Positions 47,713 through 57,189 of a stretch of 64,000 nt of DNA are shown here, one piece after another (position 1 is the stretch's first letter; each line of letters opens with the position of its first letter). The translations under genes and the position numbers were made by a program. Source of the stretch: a virus; the IMG/VR virus record IMGVR_UViG_3300032282_005862, positions 1-64,000 of that record. One strand, written 5' to 3'. The notes below the pieces were generated by a model. It was not told the DNA's origin. It did not search any database and saw only the letters and a list, made by a program, of their open reading frames with translations.

Positions 47713-49032
47713 ATGGATAAAGAATTATCTGATATTTTAACTAAAATTAGTATCTTTTTAGATAAAAGAAGTAATAAAAAATGGACACCAAAAGAACACT
47801 GGGTTCAATATGCTGGACCATATTTTAATAATGAAGAATATTTATCAGCAATAGAGACTCTTCTTGGAGGATGGCTTGTACTTGGCGAGAAAGGGATATC
47901 CTTCGAGAATCAATTCCCTAAAATTCTAAATAAAGAATATGGGATATTAACTAATAGTGGAAGCAGTTCTAATTTAATTATGATGTCAGCAATGACATCT
48001 AAAAGACTTTATAATTTTCCTAAAGGTACAAAAGTAATAACTCCAATAGCTGGATTTCCAACTACAATTAATCCAATTTTTCAAGTTGGATTTATTCCAG
48101 CTTTTGTTGATATTGATTTAGATACTCTTAATCTTAATTTAGACCAAGTTGAGGAGCAAGCAAAAAATGGTGCTAAAATTATTACATTTGCACATGTTTT
48201 AGGAAACCCGCCAAACATGAGAGCTTTAATGGAAATTGTTAAAAAATATAATTTAATACTATTGGAAGATTGTTGTGATGCTCTTGGATCAACATTTGAC
48301 AATAAACCCCTTGGCAGCTTTGGAGAATTTGCAAGTTGTTCTTTTTATCCTGCCCACCATATAACAATGGGAGAAGGAGGATTTGTGGCATGTAATACTT
48401 ATCAACAAGAAATTGTAGCGAGAAGTTTTAGGGAATGGGGAAGAGGATGTTATTGCGTTGGAAAAAAAGCTAATCTTTTAAAAAACGGAACTTGCAAAAA
48501 TAGATTCGCAAATTGGTTGCCTTCTTTGCCAGATGAAATTTTTGACCATAAATACGTTTATGATGAAATTGGTTATAATTTAAAGCCAATAGAATTACAA
48601 GCTGCGATGGGCTTAGTTCAAATGAAAAAGCTTCCAGAGATAAATACTCTTAGAAAACTTAATCATTCTAGATTGACTCAAATCTTTTATAAGTTTGAAG
48701 AATATTTTATATTACCTAAAACTACCGATTGGGCAGATCCAAGTTGGTTTGCTTTCGCTCTAACAATCAAAGATAATGCTCCATTTAAAAGAAAAGATAT
48801 TGTTCATTTTCTTGAAGATAAAAAAATTCAAACTCGCCCATATTTTGCTGGAAATATTATGTTGCAACCAGCTTACTCTGGAATGATACCACAAGAAGAT
48901 ATTATAAAAAATTATCCAATTGCAAGAAAAGTAACAACTGATACATTCTTTTTAGGAACAAGTCCAGTTATAACAAATCAACAATTAGATTACGTTGAAG
49001 AAGTGGTAAACGAATTTTTTAAAACTATATGA
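47713..49032 (+). CDS. rfbH: RfbH-like CDP-4-keto-6-deoxyglucose 3-dehydratase
   Basis: DegT/StrS aminotransferase fold, but the PLP lysine position is His (H215 in SFYPAHHITMGEGG), which is the hallmark of RfbH/E1 dehydratases. The [2Fe-2S] cysteines appear as C209, C246, C248 and C261 (GCYC...GTC). RfbH removes the 3-hydroxyl of CDP-4-keto-6-deoxyglucose with a reductase partner, to 3,6-dideoxy sugars. Length 439 aa fits. The epimerase/dehydratase gene overlaps its end. Confidence 0.88.
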   Translation: MDKELSDILTKISIFLDKRSNKKWTPKEHWVQYAGPYFNNEEYLSAIETLLGGWLVLGEKGISFENQFPKILNKEYGILTNSGSSSNLIMMSAMTSKRLYNFPKGTKVITPIAGFPTTINPIFQVGFIPAFVDIDLDTLNLNLDQVEEQAKNGAKIITFAHVLGNPPNMRALMEIVKKYNLILLEDCCDALGSTFDNKPLGSFGEFASCSFYPAHHITMGEGGFVACNTYQQEIVARSFREWGRGCYCVGKKANLLKNGTCKNRFANWLPSLPDEIFDHKYVYDEIGYNLKPIELQAAMGLVQMKKLPEINTLRKLNHSRLTQIFYKFEEYFILPKTTDWADPSWFAFALTIKDNAPFKRKDIVHFLEDKKIQTRPYFAGNIMLQPAYSGMIPQEDIIKNYPIARKVTTDTFFLGTSPVITNQQLDYVEEVVNEFFKTI

Positions 49033-49982
49033 AAATTGTATATGTAACAGGTTGTTTAGGTTTTATTGGCTCTTACATCACAAGGCTATGCCTTCAAAAA
49101 GGATGGTATGTAAAAGGCGTAGACAAGATTACTTACGCAGCAAATAAAGATTTGCTAGATGAGTTTAATAAAAATCTAAACTTCTCATTCGTACATTGTG
49201 ATATAAATGACCTTAAATTTTTATATGATTGCGATTATATTATCAATACTGCAGCAGAAACTCATGTTGGAAATTCAATAAGCAATAGTGATGATTTTAT
49301 ACATTCAAATATTGATGGCGTACATAATTTGTTAGAATTAATTAGAAATTACCGACAAGAACATACAAGAGTTCCTACTCTAATCCATTTTAGTACAGAT
49401 GAAGTTTATGGAGATGTTGATCAAGGAGCACATACAGAAAAAGATTTGCTTAAGCCATCTAATCCGTATTCGGCAACAAAAGCAGCAGCAGATATGTTAA
49501 TTTTAGCATGGGCTAGAACTTACAAAACAAATTATATCATTGTAAGACCTACAAATAATTATGGGATTGGTCAATATGTAGAAAAACTTATCCCAAAGAC
49601 ATGTAAATATTTAAATTTAGGTAGAAAAATACCTCTGCATAACTCTGGAGCACCAATTAGAAATTGGCTTCATGCAGAAGACACAGCTAATGCAATTATA
49701 AAAATCATTGAAAATGATGTCAGAAATGAAATATATAATATTGCAGGTGGATTTGAGCAATCAAATCTAGATACAGTAAGAAAAATATTAGAGGTATATT
49801 TAAATACAAAAGATTTTAATTTATTAGATTATGTAGATTTATCTTACTCCAGACAAGGACAAGATGTTCGATATGCGTTAGATGATACTAAATTAAGAAA
49901 TTTAAACTGGATGCCAAATAAAAATTTTAATCAAGAAATAAAAGGTATAGTTAATTACTATAATAATAAATTTATATGGTAA
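49029..49982 (+). CDS. NAD-dependent nucleotide-sugar 4,6-dehydratase-like (SDR)
   Basis: Extended SDR with GCLGFIGS (Rossmann, about 8-15), NTAAETHVGNS, STDEVYGD and catalytic YSATK (about 156-160), the RmlB/CDP-glucose dehydratase pattern. It would make the 4-keto-6-deoxy sugar used by RfbH. The nucleotide (dTDP, CDP or other) cannot be told. Overlaps both neighbours. Confidence 0.85.
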   Translation: MKIVYVTGCLGFIGSYITRLCLQKGWYVKGVDKITYAANKDLLDEFNKNLNFSFVHCDINDLKFLYDCDYIINTAAETHVGNSISNSDDFIHSNIDGVHNLLELIRNYRQEHTRVPTLIHFSTDEVYGDVDQGAHTEKDLLKPSNPYSATKAAADMLILAWARTYKTNYIIVRPTNNYGIGQYVEKLIPKTCKYLNLGRKIPLHNSGAPIRNWLHAEDTANAIIKIIENDVRNEIYNIAGGFEQSNLDTVRKILEVYLNTKDFNLLDYVDLSYSRQGQDVRYALDDTKLRNLNWMPNKNFNQEIKGIVNYYNNKFIW

Positions 49983-50602
49983 AAGAAGATTTAATAAATT
50001 TTGAAAAAGAAATAGCCGACTTATTTAATTCTGGTAAGATAAAATCTCCAGTTCATCTTTATTCTGGAAATGAAGATCTTATGATTGAAATTTTTAAAAA
50101 TATTGATATTGAGAATGATTGGGTATGCTCTGCATGGCGCAACCATTATCAAGGTTTATTAAAAGGAATACCCCAAGAAATATTAAAGCAAAATATTTTA
50201 CAAGGTAAGTCTATGGTGGCTAATTTACCAGAATATAAATTCATATGTAGTTCTATAGTTGGTGGAATTCCTTCAATTGCAGCGGGGATTGCTATGTCAA
50301 TTAAAGTTAAAAATAAAACTAATAAAGTTTGGTGTTGGGTTGGGGATATGTCTTCTGAAACTGGCGCTTTTCATGAAGCTTACAAATATAGTTTAAATCA
50401 TGATCTTCCAATTACATTTATAATTGAGGATAACAAAAAATCGGTATGCTCACCAACCCAAAAGATTTGGAACAGACAAAAGCCATATTATTTAGATAAA
50501 GATTATAGTGGAGGACTATTAATTCAAAAAAATTTAATATATTATCAATATGACAATCAAAAATATCCTCACGCTGGAGCAGGGAAAAGAGTACAATTTT
50601 AA
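49976..50602 (+). CDS. TPP-dependent E1-alpha/transketolase-like subunit
   Basis: The TPP motif starts at GDMSSETGAFHEA (near residue 123) and ends at IIEDNKKSV, as in the alpha subunit of 2-oxo acid dehydrogenase E1 and the N-terminal half of transketolase. 208 aa is a catalytic half only. The following gene supplies the complementary pyrimidine-binding half. Likely a ketol/acyl transfer to a sugar. Confidence 0.75.
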   Translation: MVKEDLINFEKEIADLFNSGKIKSPVHLYSGNEDLMIEIFKNIDIENDWVCSAWRNHYQGLLKGIPQEILKQNILQGKSMVANLPEYKFICSSIVGGIPSIAAGIAMSIKVKNKTNKVWCWVGDMSSETGAFHEAYKYSLNHDLPITFIIEDNKKSVCSPTQKIWNRQKPYYLDKDYSGGLLIQKNLIYYQYDNQKYPHAGAGKRVQF

Positions 50603-50606
50603 TATT

Positions 50607-51143
50607 ATGAAATACTTTGAAGAACTTAAAAAAGCAATGACTATGCTATCTGAGCACCCTGACACGCTTTTTATAGGGCAATCTATAGAATATGAGGGAA
50701 CTGGACTTTATGATTCATTAACACATATACCAGCTCATAAAAAAATAGAATTGCCAGTAGCAGAATATCTTCAAGCAGGTCTAGCCAATGGAATGGCAAT
50801 TGAAGGTTTAATCCCAATATCTACTTATCCGAGATGGAACTTTTTATTAATGGGCACAGATCAAATAGTAAATCACGCTGATAAATTTAAAGAAATGTCT
50901 AATGGAAAATGTACCCCAAAATTAATAATTCGAGTCGCAGTTGGTAGCGAAAGACCCGTAGATCCACAATGCCAACATAAGGGGAATTTTTCCGAAGCAT
51001 TTAGATCGATGCTTACTAATACGGAAGTAATTGAATTAAATGAACCAGAAGACATTATTCCAGCTTACGAGAAGGCTTTGAATAGAAAGGATGGACTTAT
51101 AACAATTCTTGTAGAATTCGCTGATTATTCAAAAGAAAAATGA
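50607..51143 (+). CDS. TPP-dependent E1-beta/transketolase-like subunit
   Basis: Start placed at ATG 50607 (MKYFEELKKAMTML), after the preceding stop. The segment KKIELPVAEYLQAGLANGMAIEGLIPIS (near 50) has the cofactor-activating Glu pattern of E1-beta. 178 aa is the pyrimidine domain without the usual C-terminal domain. With the alpha-like neighbour it should form one active TPP enzyme. Confidence 0.75.
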   Translation: MKYFEELKKAMTMLSEHPDTLFIGQSIEYEGTGLYDSLTHIPAHKKIELPVAEYLQAGLANGMAIEGLIPISTYPRWNFLLMGTDQIVNHADKFKEMSNGKCTPKLIIRVAVGSERPVDPQCQHKGNFSEAFRSMLTNTEVIELNEPEDIIPAYEKALNRKDGLITILVEFADYSKEK

Positions 51144-51149
51144 TATTTA

Positions 51150-51926
51150 ATGAAAATTTTAATTACTGGTGGAAATGGTTACCTAGCTAAATCAATAGAA
51201 TACGCTTTATCTAAAACTTATACCATCACAAGCATAAGCAGAAAAGATTTCGATTTACAGAATTTAGATTTATTTACAGAATGGTTAAAAGATAAAAATT
51301 TTGATATTATAATTCATACGGCAACAGAAGGTGTGTCAAGATCAAAGCATCAAAATGAAAAAGATCTGGAAGCCAATTTAAAAATGTTTAATAACATTAA
51401 AGCTCATAAGGATAAATTTAAAAAATTAATATTTTTTGGATCTGGCGCAGAATTATATATGCAAGAAACATATTATGGTAAAAGTAAAAAGTTAATAAAT
51501 GAAACCATACAAAAAGAAAACAATTTTTATAATATAAGAATATTTGCTGTTTTTGATGAAAATGAATTAGATACTAGATTTATAAAATCTAATATTTTAA
51601 GATATATTAATAAAAAAGAAATGGTTATTCATGCGAATAAACTAATGGATTTCTTCTATATGCAAGATTTGATATCTTTAGTTAATTATTATATTAATGA
51701 AAAAAATCCCCCCAAAACAATAGATTGTTCTTACAAAGATAAAAAAAATTTATTAGAAATAGCTAATTTTATCAATACTTTAGATCAATACAAAGTACCA
51801 ATTAACTTTCAAAAAAATACTCTAGAACAAGATTATTGTGGCGTAAGTAATTTACCAATTAAACCTATAGGCTTAGAACAAGGAATAAAAAATAGTTTTA
51901 GAGAAATTAAAACGAAAACGCTATAA
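51150..51926 (+). CDS. NAD-dependent sugar epimerase/reductase (SDR)
   Basis: MKILITGGNGYLAKS at the start is the nucleotide-binding loop. ETYYGKSK near residue 111 gives the catalytic Tyr-x3-Lys. 258 aa, an extended SDR. It may reduce or epimerise a keto-sugar; specific product unknown. Confidence 0.78.
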   Translation: MKILITGGNGYLAKSIEYALSKTYTITSISRKDFDLQNLDLFTEWLKDKNFDIIIHTATEGVSRSKHQNEKDLEANLKMFNNIKAHKDKFKKLIFFGSGAELYMQETYYGKSKKLINETIQKENNFYNIRIFAVFDENELDTRFIKSNILRYINKKEMVIHANKLMDFFYMQDLISLVNYYINEKNPPKTIDCSYKDKKNLLEIANFINTLDQYKVPINFQKNTLEQDYCGVSNLPIKPIGLEQGIKNSFREIKTKTL

Positions 51927-51932
51927 TTATTA

Positions 51933-53099
51933 ATGAATAAGAATATAAAAGAATCGTATTATGGTAAAAAAATAGATACAGCTAATATTTTAAATATTGA
52001 AGATGCAAGTAAATTAATTAATAATAAAAAAACCGTCGTAATAACTGGGGTAACTGGACAAGACGGAAGCCATATGGTAGATTTTTTACTTAAAAATACA
52101 GATTATCTTATTTTTGGTGGAGTAAGAAGATTAAGCGTTTATAACCACGAAAATATCAAACATATTAAGTCTGATAGGTTTCATTTAATTAATTTCGATT
52201 TAACAGATTCACATGCTATATCTAGAACTATCGAAAAACTTCAACCAGATTATTTTATTAATTTTGCGGCTCAGAGTTTTGTAGCCAGTAGTTGGGATTT
52301 TTCAAGACAAACTTGGGCAACTAATTCAACTGCAGTTCTTGATATTTTAGAAGCCATAAGACTTTACAAGCCTTCTTGTAGACTTTATCAAGCTGGATCT
52401 AGCGAAGAATTTGGTAATATTTTATATGCCCCACAAGATGAAAAGCATCCATTAAGGCCAAGAAGTCCATATGGAGCAAGCAAAGCAGCTTCTAGACAGT
52501 TAGTTAAGGTTTACAGAGATTCATACAATTTATACGCAATTCAAGGATGGCTTTTCAATCACGAAGGAACTCGTAGAGGCGAAGAATTTGTAACAAGAAA
52601 AATTACTAAAAACGTAGCTAGAATTTTTAATTCAATTAAGAATAATAAATTTTTTGAACCATTAGAATTAGGAAATATTGATGCGAAAAGAGATTGGAGT
52701 GATGCCGAAGATTTTGTAGAAGGAGTTTGGATGATGTTAAATCAAGATATTTATAATCCAAATTACAACGGAACACCAAATGAATACATCTTTTCCTCAA
52801 ACGAAACTCATACAATTAGAGAATTTGTAGAAAAAGCTTTTGATTACGTTGGTATTAAAGGTAATTGGGTTTATATTGACCCAGATGCAAGAGCCGAGAA
52901 TGAAATTTTTTGTAGAAAAAAAGATGATGGCGATTACGAATTGCTAGTAAAAATTAATCCAAAATTTTATAGACCAGCAGAAGTCGAATTACTTCTTGGA
53001 GACTCTACAAGAGCAAGAACTGAATTAAATTGGAAACCTAAAATTTCATTTAATAATTTAGTTAAAAAAATGGTTATTAATGATTTAAATAATCTTTAA
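51933..53099 (+). CDS. gmd: GDP-mannose 4,6-dehydratase-like
   Basis: VVITGVTGQDGSHM (about 36-49), GSSEEFGN, RPRSPYGASKAASRQ (catalytic Y-x3-K) and LFNHEGTRRGEEFVTRKI match Gmd closely, and RDWSDAEDFVEGVW is present. Gmd makes GDP-4-keto-6-deoxymannose. 388 aa is a normal length. A nearby reductase (51150) could finish a GDP-6-deoxy sugar. Confidence 0.88.
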   Translation: MNKNIKESYYGKKIDTANILNIEDASKLINNKKTVVITGVTGQDGSHMVDFLLKNTDYLIFGGVRRLSVYNHENIKHIKSDRFHLINFDLTDSHAISRTIEKLQPDYFINFAAQSFVASSWDFSRQTWATNSTAVLDILEAIRLYKPSCRLYQAGSSEEFGNILYAPQDEKHPLRPRSPYGASKAASRQLVKVYRDSYNLYAIQGWLFNHEGTRRGEEFVTRKITKNVARIFNSIKNNKFFEPLELGNIDAKRDWSDAEDFVEGVWMMLNQDIYNPNYNGTPNEYIFSSNETHTIREFVEKAFDYVGIKGNWVYIDPDARAENEIFCRKKDDGDYELLVKINPKFYRPAEVELLLGDSTRARTELNWKPKISFNNLVKKMVINDLNNL

Positions 53100-53106
53100 A
53101 TTAAAC

Positions 53107-54951
53107 ATGAAAATCTTGATTCCGATGGCTGGTCTTGGTAAAAGATTTCAAGAATTTGGCTATTCAGACCCTAAGCCATTAATAAAAATATTTGGAGATG
53201 AAATGATCCAAAATGTTATTAGCAATTTAGATATTTCTTCTGATGATGAATTAATTATTATTTATAATAAAATTTTAGAAAAATTTAATTTTGAATCACT
53301 TCTAAATTTTAAAAACAGTATCAATATCAAATTTTTAAAATTAGAAAACGACACTAAAGGGGCAACCGAAACAGTATTTAAATATTTAGAAAAAATAAAT
53401 TCAAATGAGCCAATATTAATAATTGATTGTGATACGATTTATTATGAAAATATTATTTCTAAATGCAAAAACACAAAAGAAAATAAAATTTTTTACAGCA
53501 TAAATAAAGATAAAGATCCAATATATTCATATATTAAAATTAATAATCAAGGTCTCGTGGAAGAGATAAAAGAAAAGTGCAAAATTTCCGATAATGCAAA
53601 TGTAGGTGCTTATTTTTTTAAAAGCATAAATGAATTTAAAGAATACGCATTAAAGCTAATAAATAATTCGAATGAACAAAATGAGTTGTATATTTCAAAA
53701 GTATACGATTTAATGTTAAAAGATAACATATCAATTCAGTCAGAACAAATTAAAGATTTTTATTGCGTAGGAACACCATTACAATTACAAAAATATTGCG
53801 CAGCACATAAAAATAATAAAAAAAGATTTGTGTTTGATTTAGATAATACTCTTGTTTCTTATCCAGAAATCAAAGGAGATTATTCAACAGTGAAGCCTAT
53901 CGAGAAAAATATAAAATTTTTAAATTTTTTAAAAAGCTTGGGTAATTATATTATAATTTATTCTGCTAGACGCATGAAAACTTTTAATGGTAATGTTAAA
54001 CTTGTTGAACATGATATAAGAGAAATAACAGAAAAAACATTAAAAAAATTTAACGTTGAATATGACGAGCTGATTCTCGGAAAACCTTACGCAAATTTTT
54101 ATATTGATGATTTAGCAATATATAGCTATGATGATTTAGAGAAAAAAACTGGATTTTATAACACTTCAATAGAGCCAAGAGATTTTCATAAAATAGAGGT
54201 TTATGATAATTTAGTAGTCAAATACGGTAATCTTCAAGGAGAATGTTATTGGTATAAAAATATACCAAAAGAAATTCATAAATATATACCTAAAATACAT
54301 AAACTATCTGACTCTGTAATAGAAATGGAGAAAGTTAATGGAATAGCTTTATCCTTTTTAAATGTAAACGGAACTTTATCTAAAAAAGAACTTAATCAAC
54401 TTTTTTCAATATTAAATACTATACATCAATATAAATACGTAGAAAATATAGATATAAAAACTTTTTATTTAAATAAATTAAAACAAAGATATGAAAATAA
54501 AATATATAAAAATTTACAAAACTCATATGATTTTTACAGTTTTTTCGTAAATTATTTTGAAAATTTAAATTTAAATAATTTATCATTAATTCATGGGGAT
54601 CCTGTTTTTTCAAATATATTATATACAGTAAATAATGATATAATATTTATAGATCCAAGAGGCTTAGTGGAGCAAACAAAATGTATTTATGGAGACATAT
54701 TTTATGATTATGCAAAAATTTATCAATCAATTTGTGGATATGATTATATCCTATTAAACAAAGAACTCAATCTGGAAAGTATACAAATAAATAAAAATAT
54801 TTTTAAGGAATATTTCTTACAAAAATTTTCTGAAAAAGAATTTGAATATGTTAAAATTTTAAAAGATTATTTAATATATACTTTACTGCCCTTACATTCA
54901 GATGAAGTTAAAATTATTAAATATTATAATTTAATAGAACTTAATAATTGA
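53107..54951 (+). CDS. Three-domain fusion: nucleotidyltransferase, HAD phosphatase, phosphotransferase
   Basis: Residues 1-235: MKILIPMAGLGKRF and YSDPKPLI mark a sugar-phosphate nucleotidyltransferase. About 237-360: FVFDLDNTLVS, IIYSARR and YIDD mark an HAD-type phosphatase. About 375-614: SLIHGDPVFSNIL and FIDPRG mark an aminoglycoside/choline kinase-like phosphotransferase. All three act on phosphorylated metabolites; such fusions occur in capsule loci. An activated modified sugar or headgroup is the likely product, not identified. Confidence 0.8.
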   Translation: MKILIPMAGLGKRFQEFGYSDPKPLIKIFGDEMIQNVISNLDISSDDELIIIYNKILEKFNFESLLNFKNSINIKFLKLENDTKGATETVFKYLEKINSNEPILIIDCDTIYYENIISKCKNTKENKIFYSINKDKDPIYSYIKINNQGLVEEIKEKCKISDNANVGAYFFKSINEFKEYALKLINNSNEQNELYISKVYDLMLKDNISIQSEQIKDFYCVGTPLQLQKYCAAHKNNKKRFVFDLDNTLVSYPEIKGDYSTVKPIEKNIKFLNFLKSLGNYIIIYSARRMKTFNGNVKLVEHDIREITEKTLKKFNVEYDELILGKPYANFYIDDLAIYSYDDLEKKTGFYNTSIEPRDFHKIEVYDNLVVKYGNLQGECYWYKNIPKEIHKYIPKIHKLSDSVIEMEKVNGIALSFLNVNGTLSKKELNQLFSILNTIHQYKYVENIDIKTFYLNKLKQRYENKIYKNLQNSYDFYSFFVNYFENLNLNNLSLIHGDPVFSNILYTVNNDIIFIDPRGLVEQTKCIYGDIFYDYAKIYQSICGYDYILLNKELNLESIQINKNIFKEYFLQKFSEKEFEYVKILKDYLIYTLLPLHSDEVKIIKYYNLIELNN

Positions 54952-54976
54952 CTCAAATCTATATTTATGATACATT
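54948..54976 (+). promoter_or_regulatory. Sigma-70-type promoter, leaderless
   Basis: TTGACT, 17-base spacer, TACATT, six bases to the ATG at 54983; begins in the stop of the fusion gene. Confidence 0.72.
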
Positions 54977-54982
54977 TTAAAA

Positions 54983-55315
54983 ATGAAAAGCCATAAGCTT
55001 TGTCAGTTCATAGCGAAAAAACATATAAAAGATAAGATAAATTGGCCAAGAGAGATTAAAATTGCTCAAATATTAACTAAAAGATTCAAGGAATTCGAAT
55101 TTTGGGATAACTTAAGAGATTTTAAGCTTCCATCTTTGGCATGGTTTCTTAAAAGCGAAGGCAAAGCTTTCCTATTATCAGAATATGAGAAATTTAAATT
55201 AAATTTAAATATAGAAGTAATAAAACTGGAAGATAATAAAGTTCAAGATGATAAAAAGATTTGCAAAAAGCCTAAAAGTTTGATAGAATTTATAAGATAT
55301 GGCAAAAAAATCTAA
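54983..55315 (+). CDS. Hypothetical protein upstream of recA (110 aa)
   Basis: Basic helical protein (KSHKLCQFIAKKHIKDKINW). It overlaps the recA-like start by 17 bases, so translation is coupled, suggesting a replication or recombination accessory role. No motif. Confidence 0.68.
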   Translation: MKSHKLCQFIAKKHIKDKINWPREIKIAQILTKRFKEFEFWDNLRDFKLPSLAWFLKSEGKAFLLSEYEKFKLNLNIEVIKLEDNKVQDDKKICKKPKSLIEFIRYGKKI

Positions 55316-56441
55316 AGAAGAAATTATTGAACCATCTGGTCCAAGTGCATCAGATAGACTATTATCCTTTTTAAAGGAAAATAAAGAAGATCATTACAAT
55401 TTTGAAGATGAGGTATACTATAAAGTATCAACTGGTAGTTTAAACCTGGATATCGCTACAAGCGGTGGTTTATGCCCAGGTTTGCATAGATTTATTGGTA
55501 TGAATGAAGGTGGTAAAACTTCAGAAGCACTCGAAGTAACAAAAAACTTTCTTAAAACTGTAGATAATTCTAGAGCTTTGCTCTTTAAAGCAGAAGGAAG
55601 ATTAAGCAAAGAAATTAAAGATCGCTCTGGTATCAAGTTCGTAACTGACGCTAAAGAATGGGTTGATGGAACTTGCTTCGTATTTGAATGTAATATTTTT
55701 GAAACAGTTTCTGAATTGATGAAAGACCTCATTCAATCAAATGATGAAAATAAAAGATATATCTTTATTCTTGATTCAGTTGATGGTTTGATGACAAAAG
55801 GTGATTCTCAAAAGAGCATGACAGAAGCAACAAAGGTTGCTGGTGGAGCAGTCATATCTTCAATGTTGATGAAGAAGATTTCTCTTGCGCTTTCTAAACG
55901 TGGACATATGGCAATCTTTATTAGTCAAGTTCGATCTGATATTAAACTTGATCCTTATGCAGCAAATAAGGATATTCGTCAAACTACTGCAACTGGTGGA
56001 AATGCACTATTGCATTTTGCTAATTGGATTCTTGAATTTGAACCAAAGTTTAATAAAGACCTTATCCTTGAAAAACCAAATGACAAATATGATCCAATTA
56101 AGAATAAAATTATTGGACATAATGTTAAGATTGTTATTAAAAAATCCACAAATGAATCTACAAACTCCAAGATTCAGTACCCAATCAAATATGGTCGTAA
56201 AGATGGTTCTTCTGTTTGGAGAGAATACGAAATTATTGATCAAATCCTAGCTTGGGAATTTGCAACTGCAAAAGGAGCATGGGTTACTTTTTCTGATGAA
56301 ATTATTGAAGAACTTAAAAAAGTAAATCTAGAGCTTAAGAAGCAACATCAAGGAGTAGATAATCTGAGGTCTTATCTCGAAGAAAATAAACCAATTGTAG
56401 ACTATTTCTATAACAAATTCATTAATACTCTTGCGTCATGA
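55299..56441 (+). CDS. RecA/UvsX-like recombinase
   Basis: Walker A GMNEGGKT (about 66-73) and Walker B YIFILDSVDG (about 148-157) lie in a RecA core. IFISQVRSD and the glycine-containing ATGGNAL segment (L2-like) follow. Phage UvsX-type ATPases pair DNA strands in recombination and replication restart. 380 aa fits UvsX. Neighbours: nuclease (56438) and DnaB. Confidence 0.88.
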   Translation: MAKKSKEEIIEPSGPSASDRLLSFLKENKEDHYNFEDEVYYKVSTGSLNLDIATSGGLCPGLHRFIGMNEGGKTSEALEVTKNFLKTVDNSRALLFKAEGRLSKEIKDRSGIKFVTDAKEWVDGTCFVFECNIFETVSELMKDLIQSNDENKRYIFILDSVDGLMTKGDSQKSMTEATKVAGGAVISSMLMKKISLALSKRGHMAIFISQVRSDIKLDPYAANKDIRQTTATGGNALLHFANWILEFEPKFNKDLILEKPNDKYDPIKNKIIGHNVKIVIKKSTNESTNSKIQYPIKYGRKDGSSVWREYEIIDQILAWEFATAKGAWVTFSDEIIEELKKVNLELKKQHQGVDNLRSYLEENKPIVDYFYNKFINTLAS

Positions 56442-56857
56442 GATTATTAAATATTAACGGCAAGCTCGTTAATAAAAATGTAAGAAATTACGAAATAGAT
56501 TGGGATGGAAAATGTAGAAGTAAATTGCAATTTAAATTCAAGCAATTCTTCTACCCTTACTGGAAAAATCACATTGTATATGAAGAGTTTCCAGTTTATG
56601 GAAGTATGCTTAAAGTAGATTTATTAAATGCGACTAAAAAGATAGCAGTTGAGATACAAGGTAATCAACACGAGAGCTTTAATAAGTTCTTTCATGATAA
56701 TTCTAGATTAAAATATCTCCAAAGCATAAAAAGAGATGTTAAAAAAGAAAAATGGTTAGAAATGAATGGATTTAAGTTTTTAGAACTCTACGAAAATGAC
56801 TTAAAAAATTTATCACCACAATATATAGAAGAAAAATGCGGAATATTAATTATTTAA
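56438..56857 (+). CDS. PD-(D/E)XK-type endonuclease
   Basis: VDLLNATKKIAVEIQGNQH (about 61-79) resembles the D-x(n)-ExQ/ExK core of restriction-like nucleases, and the C-terminal MNGFKFLELYENDL segment matches Vsr/DUF559-like folds. 139 aa. It overlaps the recA stop by four bases, so it probably works in recombination or junction cleavage; target unknown. Confidence 0.72.
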   Translation: MRLLNINGKLVNKNVRNYEIDWDGKCRSKLQFKFKQFFYPYWKNHIVYEEFPVYGSMLKVDLLNATKKIAVEIQGNQHESFNKFFHDNSRLKYLQSIKRDVKKEKWLEMNGFKFLELYENDLKNLSPQYIEEKCGILII

Positions 56858-56864
56858 GTGTAAA
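56857..56864 (+). promoter_or_regulatory. AGTGTAAA late-type motif
   Basis: AGTGTAAA starts 16 bases before the GTG at 56873, at the end of the nuclease gene. Confidence 0.58.
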
Positions 56865-56872
56865 ATTTTCTG

Positions 56873-57148
56873 GTGACAAATAAGAAAAAATTCAATTTTC
56901 CAGACTCTCTTTTAAAGCAAATTGATGAATGCAGTTTTGGCGGATATATTCTTTTTAATTTTTCCAGCAAAGGTGAACCGCAAGTATATACAAAATTTGA
57001 TAATCAAATAAATGCCATGGCACTTTTATATTATATTAATACATGGAGTCAAAGTATTGACCAGTTGAATTTAGAAGCAACAACAGATCAAATTGCAAGA
57101 AAAAATCAAGAAGACGATGATTTTGATGATTCAGAAGATAAAGATTAA
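56873..57148 (+). CDS. Hypothetical acidic-tailed protein (91 aa)
   Basis: GTG start at 56873. Mixed alpha/beta core (GGYILFNFSSKGEP), then QNQEDDDFDDSEDKD-like acidic end. Between nuclease and helicase genes with a late-type motif; no function assigned. Confidence 0.65.
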   Translation: MTNKKKFNFPDSLLKQIDECSFGGYILFNFSSKGEPQVYTKFDNQINAMALLYYINTWSQSIDQLNLEATTDQIARKNQEDDDFDDSEDKD

Positions 57149-57151
57149 AAC

Positions 57152-57180
57152 TTGACTTTTAATTTCTAATTTGGTATGAT
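57152..57180 (+). promoter_or_regulatory. Sigma-70-type promoter
   Basis: TTGACT, 17-base spacer, TATGAT, nine bases to the dnaB ATG at 57190. Confidence 0.78.
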
Positions 57181-57189
57181 ATATAAAGG

